From the NCBI RefSeq assembly GCF_028858725.1, contig NC_084769.1, positions 8,557,501-8,621,500 of the forward strand: a stretch of DNA of 64,000 nt, written 5' to 3'. Below the pieces are notes generated by a model, which saw only the letters and a program-made list of their open reading frames with translations, was not told the origin of the DNA and made no database searches. Shown here one piece after another: positions 24,270 through 33,545 of this stretch (positions are counted from its first letter, which is position 1; the number at the start of each line of letters is the position of its first letter). The position numbers and the translations under genes are program-made. The DNA comes from Colius striatus (Eukaryota; Chordata; Aves; Coliiformes; Coliidae).

Positions 24270-25753
24270 TTTAAGTCTGGCTTTAATATAGACTGGAAAG
24301 AAAAATTCATCCCCTCGGGAGATCACCAAGATTGTAAATCAGGTACATTCAGAAGTGTGGGCATCTGGAACACCTGGCAAAGCAAGAAATGCAGCTCACA
24401 TCAAGGTGGAATTAAAGAACGGGGCCAGCCTGGTGACAATGAGACAACATCCTCTCAAACTAGAAGATCAAAAAGGAATAAAGGAAGTAATAGACAACTT
24501 TTTACGTTTTGGACTATTAATAGAAGGTGAATCTGAATCTAACACACCTACTTTACCTGGGAAAACATCTGATGGAAAAAGGTACTGATTAGTATAGGAC
24601 TTTAGAGCAATAACCAAAACTGTTGAAGACTCACATCCAGTAGTGGCAAAGCCATATCCTTCATTAACCAAATTAAAAGACAATCAAATATGGTTCACTG
24701 TTGGATCTAGAGGATGCCTTTTACTGTTTAGAACTGGCAGAAGAAAGTCAAAAATTGTTTGCCTTTGAATGGGAGAACCCAGACACTGGCAGAAAAAGCC
24801 AGTTAACTTGGTCAGGGTTACCTCAAGGATTTAAAAATAACCCCACAATTTTTGTACACCTATTGGCCTGGGAGCTCAAGAGCTGGGGTCTCCCACTGGA
24901 AAAGGGGACCCTGTTACAGTATGTAGATGATTTATTAATTGCTATAGAAACCAGAGAGGATTGTGTACAATGGACTATCAGTTTACTCATTTTTCTGGGG
25001 GCAAGTGGATACTGAGTTTCCCAACAGAAGGTCTAGCTGATATAATCAGAGGTGACCTACCTCAGATTTGAAATCTCAGGAGGACAAAGAGAACGTGGAA
25101 CAGCATGGAAAGTTCTGTATGCCCAGACCCAGAATGGTAAGAGAGCTCAGGATATTTCTTAGAATGACAGGTTGGTGTCAGTTGTGGATATATTAATATA
25201 GACTTTTAGTGAAACAGTTGTATCAGTTGCTGAATGGGAACTCATCAAACTTCATCTGGACTGGGGAAGCTAAACAAGCTTTTAAAGGGCTCAAAAAAGA
25301 GCTCATGAGAGCCCTGGCTTTAGGGCTCCCTGATGTTTCAAAACCATTTTGGTTGTTCTCACACGAGAGATGAGGAATAGCGTTGGGGGTCCTTGCTCAA
25401 CAGTTGGGACCTTACAGAAGAGCAGTTGCCTGCTCCTGGCAACTGTTCTGCCTATAACTGGATGAAGTAAGCAAAAGTTGGCCTGGGTGTTTGTGAGCAG
25501 TCATGGCCATTACTTTAAATACTCAGGAGACTTGAAAATTCACTCTAAGGTAGCACATGACTGTGTTAGTGTCTCACACTGTTTCTGCCATCCTAGAGCA
25601 AAAGGGAAGTCATTGGCTTTCCCCCTCTTGATTTTTAAGTATCAGGCTGTGTTGGTGGAACAGGATGATGTTGACATAGTAACAACTAATGCTGTGAATC
25701 CAGCATCTCTTCTCAGTGGATGGCAGCAAGGCACTATGAAAGTGGCAATCTGA
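24270..25753 (+). pseudogene. Endogenous retrovirus pol remnant (gammaretrovirus-like RT to connection domain)
   Basis: Decayed reverse-transcriptase region of an ERV. Open from about 24292, the first frame (to 24587) matches the N-terminal fingers of gammaretroviral RT, then hits several stops. The frame shifts near 24700; the segment 24701-25015 holds the palm, with LPQGFK and the catalytic YVDD motif still visible at about 24918-24930, and ends in a stop. Further stops and shifts follow. The frame at 25478-25753 resembles the RT connection/thumb end (YQAVLVEQDD, NPASLL). No protease, integrase, gag or env could be assigned, and no flanking LTR was identified. It cannot encode a functional enzyme. 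The class I (gamma/epsilon-like) call is from the RT motifs. Confidence 0.82.
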
Positions 25754-27064
25754 AGAAACTAAAATCACTGGAATTATGACATGGTTTGTGACTGTTGTGG
25801 AGGGAATGTGATAATCACTTTGGAAACTGTGTAACTTTTGGGGGGAATAAATATGGGGTTGTTTAACTTAGTTATGCATGTTTGGTGGAGATATCCCCTG
25901 TGCATCCAGCTCGAATACCTGCTTGATAAGAACTTGGTTGTTATTGAGTCCTTGTTCCAGAATCCTTACCCAGCTGCACCTCACCTCCCACTCTTAGTGA
26001 GGAGAGTTAGAAAACAAGGGGGTTTGGAAGCTCTGGCTTTGAATCAAGAGTTGTGCTTATACTTGCTCTTTTCTGTCTGTACCTGCTCAAACAGAAGAAT
26101 TGGGGGTGCCTAATACAATCATTTTCAAGCAGGACAAGAAAAAGCTTGGATCTTCTGGTGCCTTCTGCATACACACAGTATAAGAAGTAGGTGTGATGTC
26201 ACCTTTTCTGGTTGTCCTAGTAACAAGTTGAGCTGTTATTCACAAGAACATGTGTCGGGCTCTGCAGACAGGATAGGTGGAAGAACTCTCACTTTTGGAT
26301 TTGAATATATTGTAGCAGGAATTGTCTGTTGCTGTCAAGACTGAATGAACCTGCATTTTGCCAAAGCAGTGCTGGGGTGTGGATGCAGAGGACTAGGCTG
26401 CAGCCAAGTAGGGAGGGTGAGCTTTGCAGCTGGGGGCGGCACGTGTAGAGAATGGATCTGGGTGAGAAAATCAGTATTGCGAGCAGGAACTATAGAAAAG
26501 CCTTGAGATTGACACCAGCAGTTCATTGCGTGGAATAAGGCAGAAATCCAGAGGAAATAGTGGTCTGGGCCTTGACACTCGCTAAACATGTGGTCACACA
26601 CAGGGCAGAGAGAGATGGAACCGTGGGCAGGCTGCTCGGTCTGGGAGTAAATGTTCTATGCCCGAGTCAAGCCTGAAACTGTTTGTAAAAATAATAACAG
26701 TAATTTAAAAAGGAGTTGTAGTAGGTGTGTGGAACACTACTGCATTATCACACAGATACTCCAGCCTTGTGTACTCCTGTCTCTTCTTAAAAGTGCCTGT
26801 ACTTGAATTCATCCTCGTCCAACCCCACAAACCTTGAAGCCAGAATGGAGGAAAAATCAGTAGCAGGTACTTGATAGTAAAACATCATTGTAGTACCTAC
26901 ACATACACAGAACTCAGCTGCTGTTGGGGAGTGCTGAGTACCTGAGAGAGGACAAGTTCTTCAGTACTCATCCATCAGGAGATCGGGCAGTAACTCTGCT
27001 CTTTGTGCATTGCTAAATACACTGCTTGAGCACTAGTGTGAACTGCTGTGGGCAGGGAGCTGGG
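25754..27064. other. Intronic sequence downstream of the ERV remnant
   Basis: Mostly unassigned LYPD1 intron 2 sequence. At 25835-25850 a G-run followed by AATAAATATGGGG faintly recalls a retroviral 3' region, and 25900-26110 might be LTR-derived, but I could not align it to anything. No gene is recognised. Confidence 0.4.
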
Positions 27065-27432
27065 AATCACACAGAATCACAGAATGTTAAGGGTTGGAAG
27101 GGACCGTGAGAGATCATCCAGCCCAGCCCCCCCTGCCAGAGCAGGACCACCTAGAGCAGGTCACACAGGAACTCATCCAGGTGGGTTTGGAATGTCTGCA
27201 GAGAAGGAGACTCCACAACCCATCTGGGCAGCCCCTTCCAGTGCTCCCTCACCTGAACAGGGAAGAAATTCTTCTTTGTGTTTCTTTGGAACCTCTTATG
27301 TTCCAGCTTATACCCATTGCCCCTTGTCATTGGCCATCATTGAGAACAGTCTGGCTCCATCCTCCTGACACCTGCCCTTTACATATTTGTAAACATTAGT
27401 GAGATCACCTTTCAGTCTCCTCCAAGCTAAAA
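27065..27432 (-). mobile_element. CR1 LINE fragment (3' end), copy 4
   Basis: Reverse-oriented, about 370 bp, from AGAATCACAGAATGTTAAGGGTTGG to TCTCCTCCAAGCTAAAATGCAGC. It is more diverged than the other copies (AGAGATCATCCAGCCCAGCCC), which suggests an older or different CR1 subfamily. Confidence 0.9.
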
Positions 27433-28572
27433 TGCAGCTCATTAACATGTATTATTCACTTGAAAGTTCTCACTGGTCTGACCACCACATTTTGACTCTA
27501 ATGATGTAGCTCTCATAAGCCTCTTGGAATAAAAATGGAACTCTGCCCAAAGCTGTAATTGTTATTTCAGTTTAATAACAGAGCTTCAATGTGAAGTTAT
27601 TTGTTGAAGGTCTGTGTTTAGGAGAAACAGGTAAATCTCTTGTAGCAATCTCAAGTATGAAAGTAGATACTAAGAGCACTTCAGCACTGGTCAGGTTTAA
27701 AATATGATCAAAGAATCTTGAGCTTCTAATCTAATCACTTAGATGAGACTGAGGTACTAGATACGCAGCTATCCCAGCAAGAGCAGTGTAAAACACGTAG
27801 GTTCTTTGCCTAGCCAGCAACTCAGTGCAATCTGAGGTAGCAGAAGAGCTCCCAGAAAGATTAGCAATTATATTTCTAGGTGATGTGTTAATGAATGTAT
27901 TGAGCTGATTGCTCAAGCAAGAACATCCGGTAATTAGCAGTTATGGCTGTGGTATGAGTCTTACGAGGCAGATGATAACCGCTTTGGAGAGCTGTCTGCG
28001 GTTTAGCCTGCTGGGGGCAAATGGTTCAGGAGGATCTCAGAAATAGCTTCAGAACTGGTTCAACAGTCTAATAAACCTCTATGAAAGAAAACCAGGGAGG
28101 AAAACCCCCAGGGGTACTGCAGAAGGGATGCTGCTGTCCCACCTGAGCTCGGCAGGGGACCTGAGGTAACAGGGCTGCATTAACCCCTCTGCTGGAGCAG
28201 GGAGGAGTGGCCCTGGCATCAATGTTACTGACTTATTTCCTACCACAGTTAGTCTGGAATCCCAATATGGTAGGGAGAAGGCTTAAGAATATTTTCCCCC
28301 ACCTTTCTTTAATTTGTACTTTTTAAAGTGATATTGATTTAAAGTGATATTCCCACTCACAGTAGGAAAAAAAAGAAGCAAAGTCACAGCTGAAGTGTTT
28401 TAAAACCGTCACTCCTGTAGCACTAACACACTCTCTTTTGTTCCATCAGTCTTCCATGTCTGTTTTCATTGTATCTTGCTATAAGGATACTGCAGAATTA
28501 GAGAAAAAGCCCAGCCTTTCCATGCTGATCAAGTTTAGTTCTGATGTACCTGATGAAGTAGTTTGTGTTTGG
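27433..28572. other. Intronic sequence with no recognised feature
   Basis: Unique LYPD1 intron 2 sequence. An 11-base direct repeat AAAGTGATATT occurs near 28327 and 28341. Nothing else is recognised. Confidence 0.5.
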
Positions 28573-28722
28573 CAAAGCACTGGGTCTTTGTGTGAAACAT
28601 CAGCTGAGGTTTTGGCATCGTAAGCTGATCGGTGGCAGTACAGCTGAGGGTCCTTGTCAACAGTGGTTTGTCAACAGAGCCTGAGCTCCTTTCTCCTTGC
28701 AAAGTACAGTAACAAAAATGAT
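28573..28722 (+). repeat. 150-bp direct duplication, left copy
   Basis: The block from CAAAGCACTGGGTCTTTGTG to AGTAACAAAAATGAT recurs at 29668-29817 in the same orientation with no indels and about eight substitutions (near 95% identity). The similarity stops sharply at both edges. The family is not recognised; it resembles neither CR1 nor the LTR. Confidence 0.9.
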
Positions 28723-29667
28723 TGGCAAGCTCCAAAGAGCCTGAAGGAAAAAATCATGGATGTGAAGGACACATCTTTGGCCAAGTAGATGTAGAAAACC
28801 TGATAGAAGTGCTGACACTTTAATTATGTAAAGAATCTCGTTACAGTTCAGATTTCTGGAGCTGGGAATGGGAACAAACAATCCTTTGGGAGTGAAATTT
28901 GCTGTGGTAAGACAGAGTTACAGAAAGCCACAGGAGAAGTTTTAAATAGGCTTTTACTGCTAGTTAGCTTATTCTATTTAGACATGAACATGGGCCATCT
29001 ATGTGTGAAACTTTGAGTGCTAAAATTTAGGTCTGCCCAGGAATATTCTGTTTTGACTTCAGAAGGAGCTCAGGATGAATTATTGTGTGGAATTTCTCCT
29101 GGAGAACAGAACAGTTGTAAACACATTGAAACAGCTGCAGGACTTGGATTTTTTGCAGAAGTCTCCTCGAGGTGCCTGGTGGAAACCACACCTCAGGGAG
29201 CAGTATCTAATTGTTCACAGCACTGAACCGTTTTGGTCTCTGAATCCATAGGAAAAGAGCAAACTAGGTGATGTTTCAGGGACCTGAAGTGATGAATCAC
29301 TTCCTCCTTCAAATTGCGAATGGGGCTTTGCAGAAATGCAGTGAAAAGGAAATGGCAGGAAGGGAGTAATATGGAAAACAATGGCAACAGCAAATCTGCC
29401 AGTGTCAAAAGCTTATTAGGGCCTTGGTCTGTGACTCCTTCACAGGGAGGCCTGAGGAACAGCTGAGTTGGGTGGGTGTCTGTAGCTGCAAGGAGGTACT
29501 ATGTGATGAGGAGATGTGGGAGTAGAGATGGGAGAACAGTCACTGTGCCTGGTTCCACTGGCTACAGGATTCCTTTCTCAAAAGGGAAGAGGAAGGAAGA
29601 AAGTGAATCATAGCCATGGGAAGGGTCACGTGCCTCAGCTCTTAGAGGACTGCAGGAGGACCGTGGA
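28723..29667. other. Spacer between the two 150-bp copies
   Basis: 945 bp of unassigned sequence between the duplicated blocks. Open frames (e.g. 29017-29226) have no recognisable motif. With the flanking copies it forms a 1,245-bp unit that could be an uncharacterised element or a local duplication. Confidence 0.4.
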
Positions 29668-29817
29668 CAAAGCACCGGGTCTTTGTGGGAAACATCAGCT
29701 GAGGTTTTGGCATCGTAAGCTGATCAGTGGCAGCGCAGCTGAGGGTCCTTGTGAGCAGTGGTTTGTCAACAGAGCCTGAGCTCCTTTCTCCTTGCAAACT
29801 ACAGTAACAAAAATGAT
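29668..29817 (+). repeat. 150-bp direct duplication, right copy
   Basis: Second copy of the block at 28573-28722, offset exactly 1,095 bp. It includes the shared CATCAGCTGAGGTTTTGGCA and GTTTGTCAACAGAGCCTGAG segments. Confidence 0.9.
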
Positions 29818-31427
29818 GCCTCTCAATGTGTGTGCCTTTGCTGCCTGTAGCTCTTCTTCCTTTTTGAGAAAAGGCTCTACCTGCTGTGTGACTGACTGAA
29901 GTTCATTGGAGACAGGGGAAGATTTAACACTGACTTGAGGGCTCCTCTTCTTAAGTTTAACTGGACACATTTCAGAGCTCAGGTTTGCAGAGGGAGAACA
30001 CAGAGCAGGGAAACCCCTGCATTGTTGGGATGGCAGCAGTGTTGTGACAGTGTAAAAGAATGGCTTTAATTACAATTCTCTGAAGACAGGAAATCCGTCT
30101 TTGAGAGCATAACCCAACGACTGCTGTTCTGCTGCTGCACTTGGCAGCACCACGGCAGTCGCTACTGCAGAGGCACCCGCTGGAGCTGCAGGTGTCTGGA
30201 GTGCTTGTTTCTCAAGTCCTCGGGGACTGAACAAGTATCTGCAAGTACTGTAAGCTCAATGCTCATGGGTCTTGGCCTCACTTCACTCCTCATCCCAAAA
30301 AGTCTCATTTGTGTGTTTAAAACCATTCTGGGACCATGCTACAGGATGCAGAGGCACCATTCTTCAAGGGTATCCTGTTTCCATGCCCTCAGAAGAAAAC
30401 AGACTTTTGAGAATCCCAAATTCAAAAGGAAGAGTAATTTTATTATCCTTAGAAATATTTACCTCTTTTTGTAACCACAAGGCAATAGGAGCAAACCTCC
30501 ATTACCTATTTATGTGCTCTGTGTTTTTTCCAACACATAATTTCTTCTGTACCACTTTACTTGCAGGGAAACGTTAGAGTGATGAGAAGTGGAAGTGCCA
30601 CAACCATTTCCCACTGTGACAGGGGAAAAGGCAACTCTGACTTTTAAAGCCTTTTATAAACCATTTTAAACGTGTATCAGAATGTACTTTTTTTTTCCAA
30701 GTAAAAACAGCTTGAGAAATTCTAAATTTAATTAGATTGTTAGTTAAAATTAGATTCATTTAAATTACAGTTCCAAAAGGAAGGCTTTCAACTCAGAAAA
30801 GCCATTTCTGTACAAATGGAAATGTGTGTTGCTGAGGGTATTAGGCTTCAAAGACAGCCAGAACTGAGATTACCTGGAAAAGTACTTCTAGGTGGTTTTT
30901 TTGCTTTTAAATAAAGGGAGAGGGGTTAAAGTTTTGCTGATAGTCATTCTCCTTTTACTCTTGGTTTCTTTTCTCTGTGTGGCAAAGGAACAAGAAAGGA
31001 AAGAAAAAACCCACTCAAAAGGCAAATGAACAGCGCAGAGAACTGTAATTACTTCAACACCTTAACTCAGACATAGCAACAGAAACAAAAGTCCCTTTCA
31101 GGCTGACTGCATTTCAGTTATAGCTATGCAAACAGCTTATTCCAGAAGATGAAGAATTGTGGTTGTAAAATGCATCATTTAGTATACATTATGCAAACCG
31201 AGTTTGCAAGATTTTTTGCTTCTGACCATAATCAAATACCAAAACAATGCAAACGGGAGAGACTGTGCTGCTCCTGCAGTGCTCTGCCACAGCTGAGGTG
31301 CCTGCCATCAGCACCAGCGTTGCTTGTGATGTGTAAACTGGTTTTGCAGCAGCTTTCAAGCTCGAATCGTCTTGTAAAGTGAAACAATGTTCATGTCAAA
31401 CCAAGTAACCTTTGTTGTGTGTCCCAG
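29818..31427. other. LYPD1 intron 2, distal end
   Basis: AT-rich intron ending in the acceptor TTGTGTGTCCCAG at 31427. An ATTAAA on the minus strand at 30727-30732 is the first canonical poly(A) signal for GPR39 downstream of its stop, so part of this stretch may also be GPR39 3' UTR. No repeat is recognised. Confidence 0.55.
30727..30732 (-). terminator. GPR39: Candidate GPR39 poly(A) signal
   Basis: ATTAAA on the minus strand (TTTAAT on the plus strand), 1.3 kb past the GPR39 stop. No AATAAA or ATTAAA on this strand lies between the stop at 32023 and this site. If used, the GPR39 3' UTR would cross LYPD1 exon 3 in antisense. Confidence 0.3.
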
Positions 31428-31663
31428 GAATCATGTACCGCAAGTCCTGCGCCTCCTCGGCAGCGTGTCTCATCGCCTCGGCCGGGTACCAGTCCTTCTG
31501 CTCGCCAGGGAAGGTGAACTCTGTCTGCATCAGCTGCTGCAACACTCCACTCTGCAACGGACCCCGGCCGAAGAAGAGGGGGAATGCTGGTGTGGTGCTG
31601 CAGGCACACATGATGCCCACCCTTCTGCTCCTTACATTGCCTCTTTTGTTTTCCTGTTGCTAA
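31428..31663 (+). CDS. LYPD1: LYPD1 exon 3 (C-terminal Ly6 half and GPI signal)
   Basis: Encodes residues 64-141. The acceptor is GTCCCAG|GAATCATG. Cysteines at 71, 77, 88, 97, 100, 101 and 106 complete the domain, ending in the hallmark CCNTPLCN of Ly6/uPAR proteins. After GPRPKKRG comes a short spacer and a hydrophobic C-terminus (PTLLLLTLPLLFSCC) expected to be replaced by a GPI anchor. The stop is TAA at 31661-31663. The region up to KKRG is nearly invariant against mammals, while the GPI-signal tail is diverged, as is normal for processed tails. The protein acts at the neuronal cell surface. Confidence 0.95.
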
Positions 31664-32022
31664 ACCTCAAGCAAATGTTATTTTTTTTTGCCCTGGCACA
31701 GTTTGTTCTGTCTCCTCCTTTCTTCAGAGACGCTGCAATTATTTTCTGTTTGTTTCCAAATCCCTGTCAACAGTGAGGGAAGTTCAGTGGTTGTGGGGAG
31801 AGAGGGGCTGGTATTTTTGGCAGCTGATGCGTTGGGTTAGCAGATTGAATTTCCAGTGTGCACTAAAAAATCCCAGCAGCGGGATACAGAACTCCTGCTC
31901 TTTTTGCATAACTGGAAACAAACCCATCTGTGTTATTCCTTTTAAGAGGTAGTCAATTCCTCAGTCATTTCAATGTCCATGTTTTCAAGTTCCTCGCTGA
32001 TCTGTAACTCTGCCTTATGAAG

Positions 32023-32516
32023 TCACACTTGGTGTTCACAGAGGCCGTTCTGCGTGTGGGGCTGGCACTCCGAGCCCCCCTCTGGCGGCACTGCTCCTGG
32101 GCTCTGTGGGCTGCACTCGGGCCCAGCTTCGCCCTGAAAAGTACTTAAGAAAACTTTGTTCTTGCTCTTTGTAGAAGAATTGCGCCTAGAGGAAATGAGG
32201 AGAGGGCGCAGAGACCGGCTGCTCCTCATTCGGGAGCTCAGGTTGGCCCTGAGGAACTTCTCCTTGTTGGCGTGCTCCAGCGTCAGGCGGCAGCGGAGGA
32301 GCTGCAGGAACACCCTGCGGAACTGCTGGGAGGAGATGGTGTACAGGAGGGGGTTCACCACGGAGCTGAGGTAGAAGAAGATGTCGGCAATGGGAAGAAG
32401 AGTGATGTACGCTCTGAAGTAGGAGATGGTCCAATCCTGCTTTGGTTTGGCAGCGGCCATGATCCTTCTGACCTGGTTGGGCATCCAGCATATGGCCAGA
32501 GTGGCAACAATCAGTC
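32023..32516 (-). CDS. GPR39: GPR39 exon 2 (TM6, TM7 and cytoplasmic tail)
   Basis: Last coding exon of GPR39, a class A GPCR of the ghrelin-receptor group activated by Zn2+ and coupling to Gq, G12/13 and Gs in gut, pancreas and brain. On the minus strand the acceptor is CTGTGCACAG|GACTGATTG; the first codon is split and gives Gly. It encodes about 163 residues: TM6 with the CWMP motif, an extracellular loop with KPKQDW (its Asp matches the human residue reported to influence Zn2+ activation), TM7 with NPLLY (NPxxY), then helix 8 and a Ser/Arg-rich tail ([20 protein letters not shown]) ending EHQV. The last exon in human is of very similar length. The stop is at 32023-32025. The open frame extends upstream of the acceptor into intron, which is not coding. 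Exon 1, with TM1-5, is beyond the window. Confidence 0.95.
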
Positions 32517-33258
32517 CTGTGCACAGAAAGAAGAAGAAAGAGAGCTGTATAACGTGGGGAAAAACCACTACAGGATCCTTAGTATCAGTTCTGCACTTAC
32601 TCGTTAGAAAATAGTGCCAATTCTCCACGTTTCACTTGACAGCTTTTCCTGCCAGTAGCATTTTTGGTTTGTTTGTTACAAGGTCATTCCAGCACATGCT
32701 CCGACAAAAGACTGCCATCTGCTCCCATAGTGTTACCTTGTACCTGTTGTCATCTATTAGTTCTCCAAGTGTTCTTTCATTGATAGCTGTATCTTTGGGA
32801 AGAAGGCATTTCCATTTTGGTTCGTGTTACTTACCTTTCTTTGTCTTTCCCTTCCCTTTGAAAAACAAACAAAATGACTAGAACCTATAGCCATATCAGA
32901 TCAGGCAATACCCAGAAGAGATCAGATTCTTGTTTGTACTTTACAAAAAAAAAAGAAAACCAAGAAGGAAATGTATGCATAATGATATATTTCGTGTTAT
33001 TTTTGGTAAATTTCCTCTTACAGAAGATATTTTTAAGTAAACTATGTCGGGATCTTTTTATGGTAATTACGATACCGTTGGGCTTTCTTAAAAATCAGAT
33101 TCCAGTGGGATTACGTGATGAATGTAAATGAGCCAAACCAGAGCCTAGTCCTGAGAGTGTGCGCGGTTTCAGATTATAAATTATGCTTTAAAATGTGGTA
33201 TCTGACCATTTTGTATTTATATGTAAATATAAATATGTGTTGCTGCATCACTAATGGC

Positions 33259-33264
33259 ATTAAA
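33259..33264 (+). terminator. LYPD1: Candidate LYPD1 poly(A) signal (ATTAAA)
   Basis: First ATTAAA on the plus strand after the LYPD1 stop, followed by a GT-rich element about 10-25 bases downstream. It lies 740 bp past the GPR39 exon 2 boundary. Confidence 0.4.
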
Positions 33265-33523
33265 AAGGGGGTGACTGATGTGTCGGGTGTCTGAACGTTC
33301 CTCCACCGTGGGCTGGCCAAGGGGGAAAGAGGAGGGGAGGAAAAAAAGAATGAATTTTCATCACTTTGAAATTGCTGGGGCTTAAACAGTCTGTCCCGGT
33401 TCTTTCCACCACCCTCCCAAGCAAAGAAAAGGCATGAAATGTCTTTTTTGTTTGTTTTTAAAGGACATTAATGAAAGCTCTAATTGCTTTATCAAATTTA
33501 TGAGCTCACTGTATGGGGTACCA

Positions 33524-33529
33524 AATAAA
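33524..33529 (+). terminator. LYPD1: Candidate LYPD1 poly(A) signal (AATAAA)
   Basis: First AATAAA after the LYPD1 stop on the plus strand, in a TAAT-rich, unique stretch and followed by GTTGTCTTTTTGATC. I consider it the more likely distal end of LYPD1. Confidence 0.45.
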
Positions 33530-33545
33530 AGTTGTCTTTTTGATC

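Larger units (their letters stand above)
31664..33545 (+). other. LYPD1: Probable LYPD1 3' UTR, antisense across GPR39 exon 2
   Basis: No AATAAA or ATTAAA exists on the plus strand between the LYPD1 stop and the far side of GPR39 exon 2. The first are ATTAAA at 33259-33264 (followed by GGTGACTGATGTGTCGGGTG) and AATAAA at 33524-33529 (followed by GTTGTCTTTTTG). The 3' UTR is therefore inferred to be 1.6-1.9 kb long and to include the complement of the GPR39 exon. Non-canonical signals such as ACTAAA at 31862 could allow a shorter form. Confidence 0.55.

Noticed and set aside
25835..26110. 3' LTR of the ERV remnant
   Set aside because: A G-run plus AATAAA is suggestive, but no second copy or terminal TG...CA pair could be shown.
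32517..32628. N-terminal extension of the GPR39 open frame (starting MENWHYFL)
   Set aside because: It lies upstream of a good acceptor (TGTGCACAG) at the position of the known exon boundary, so it is intron.
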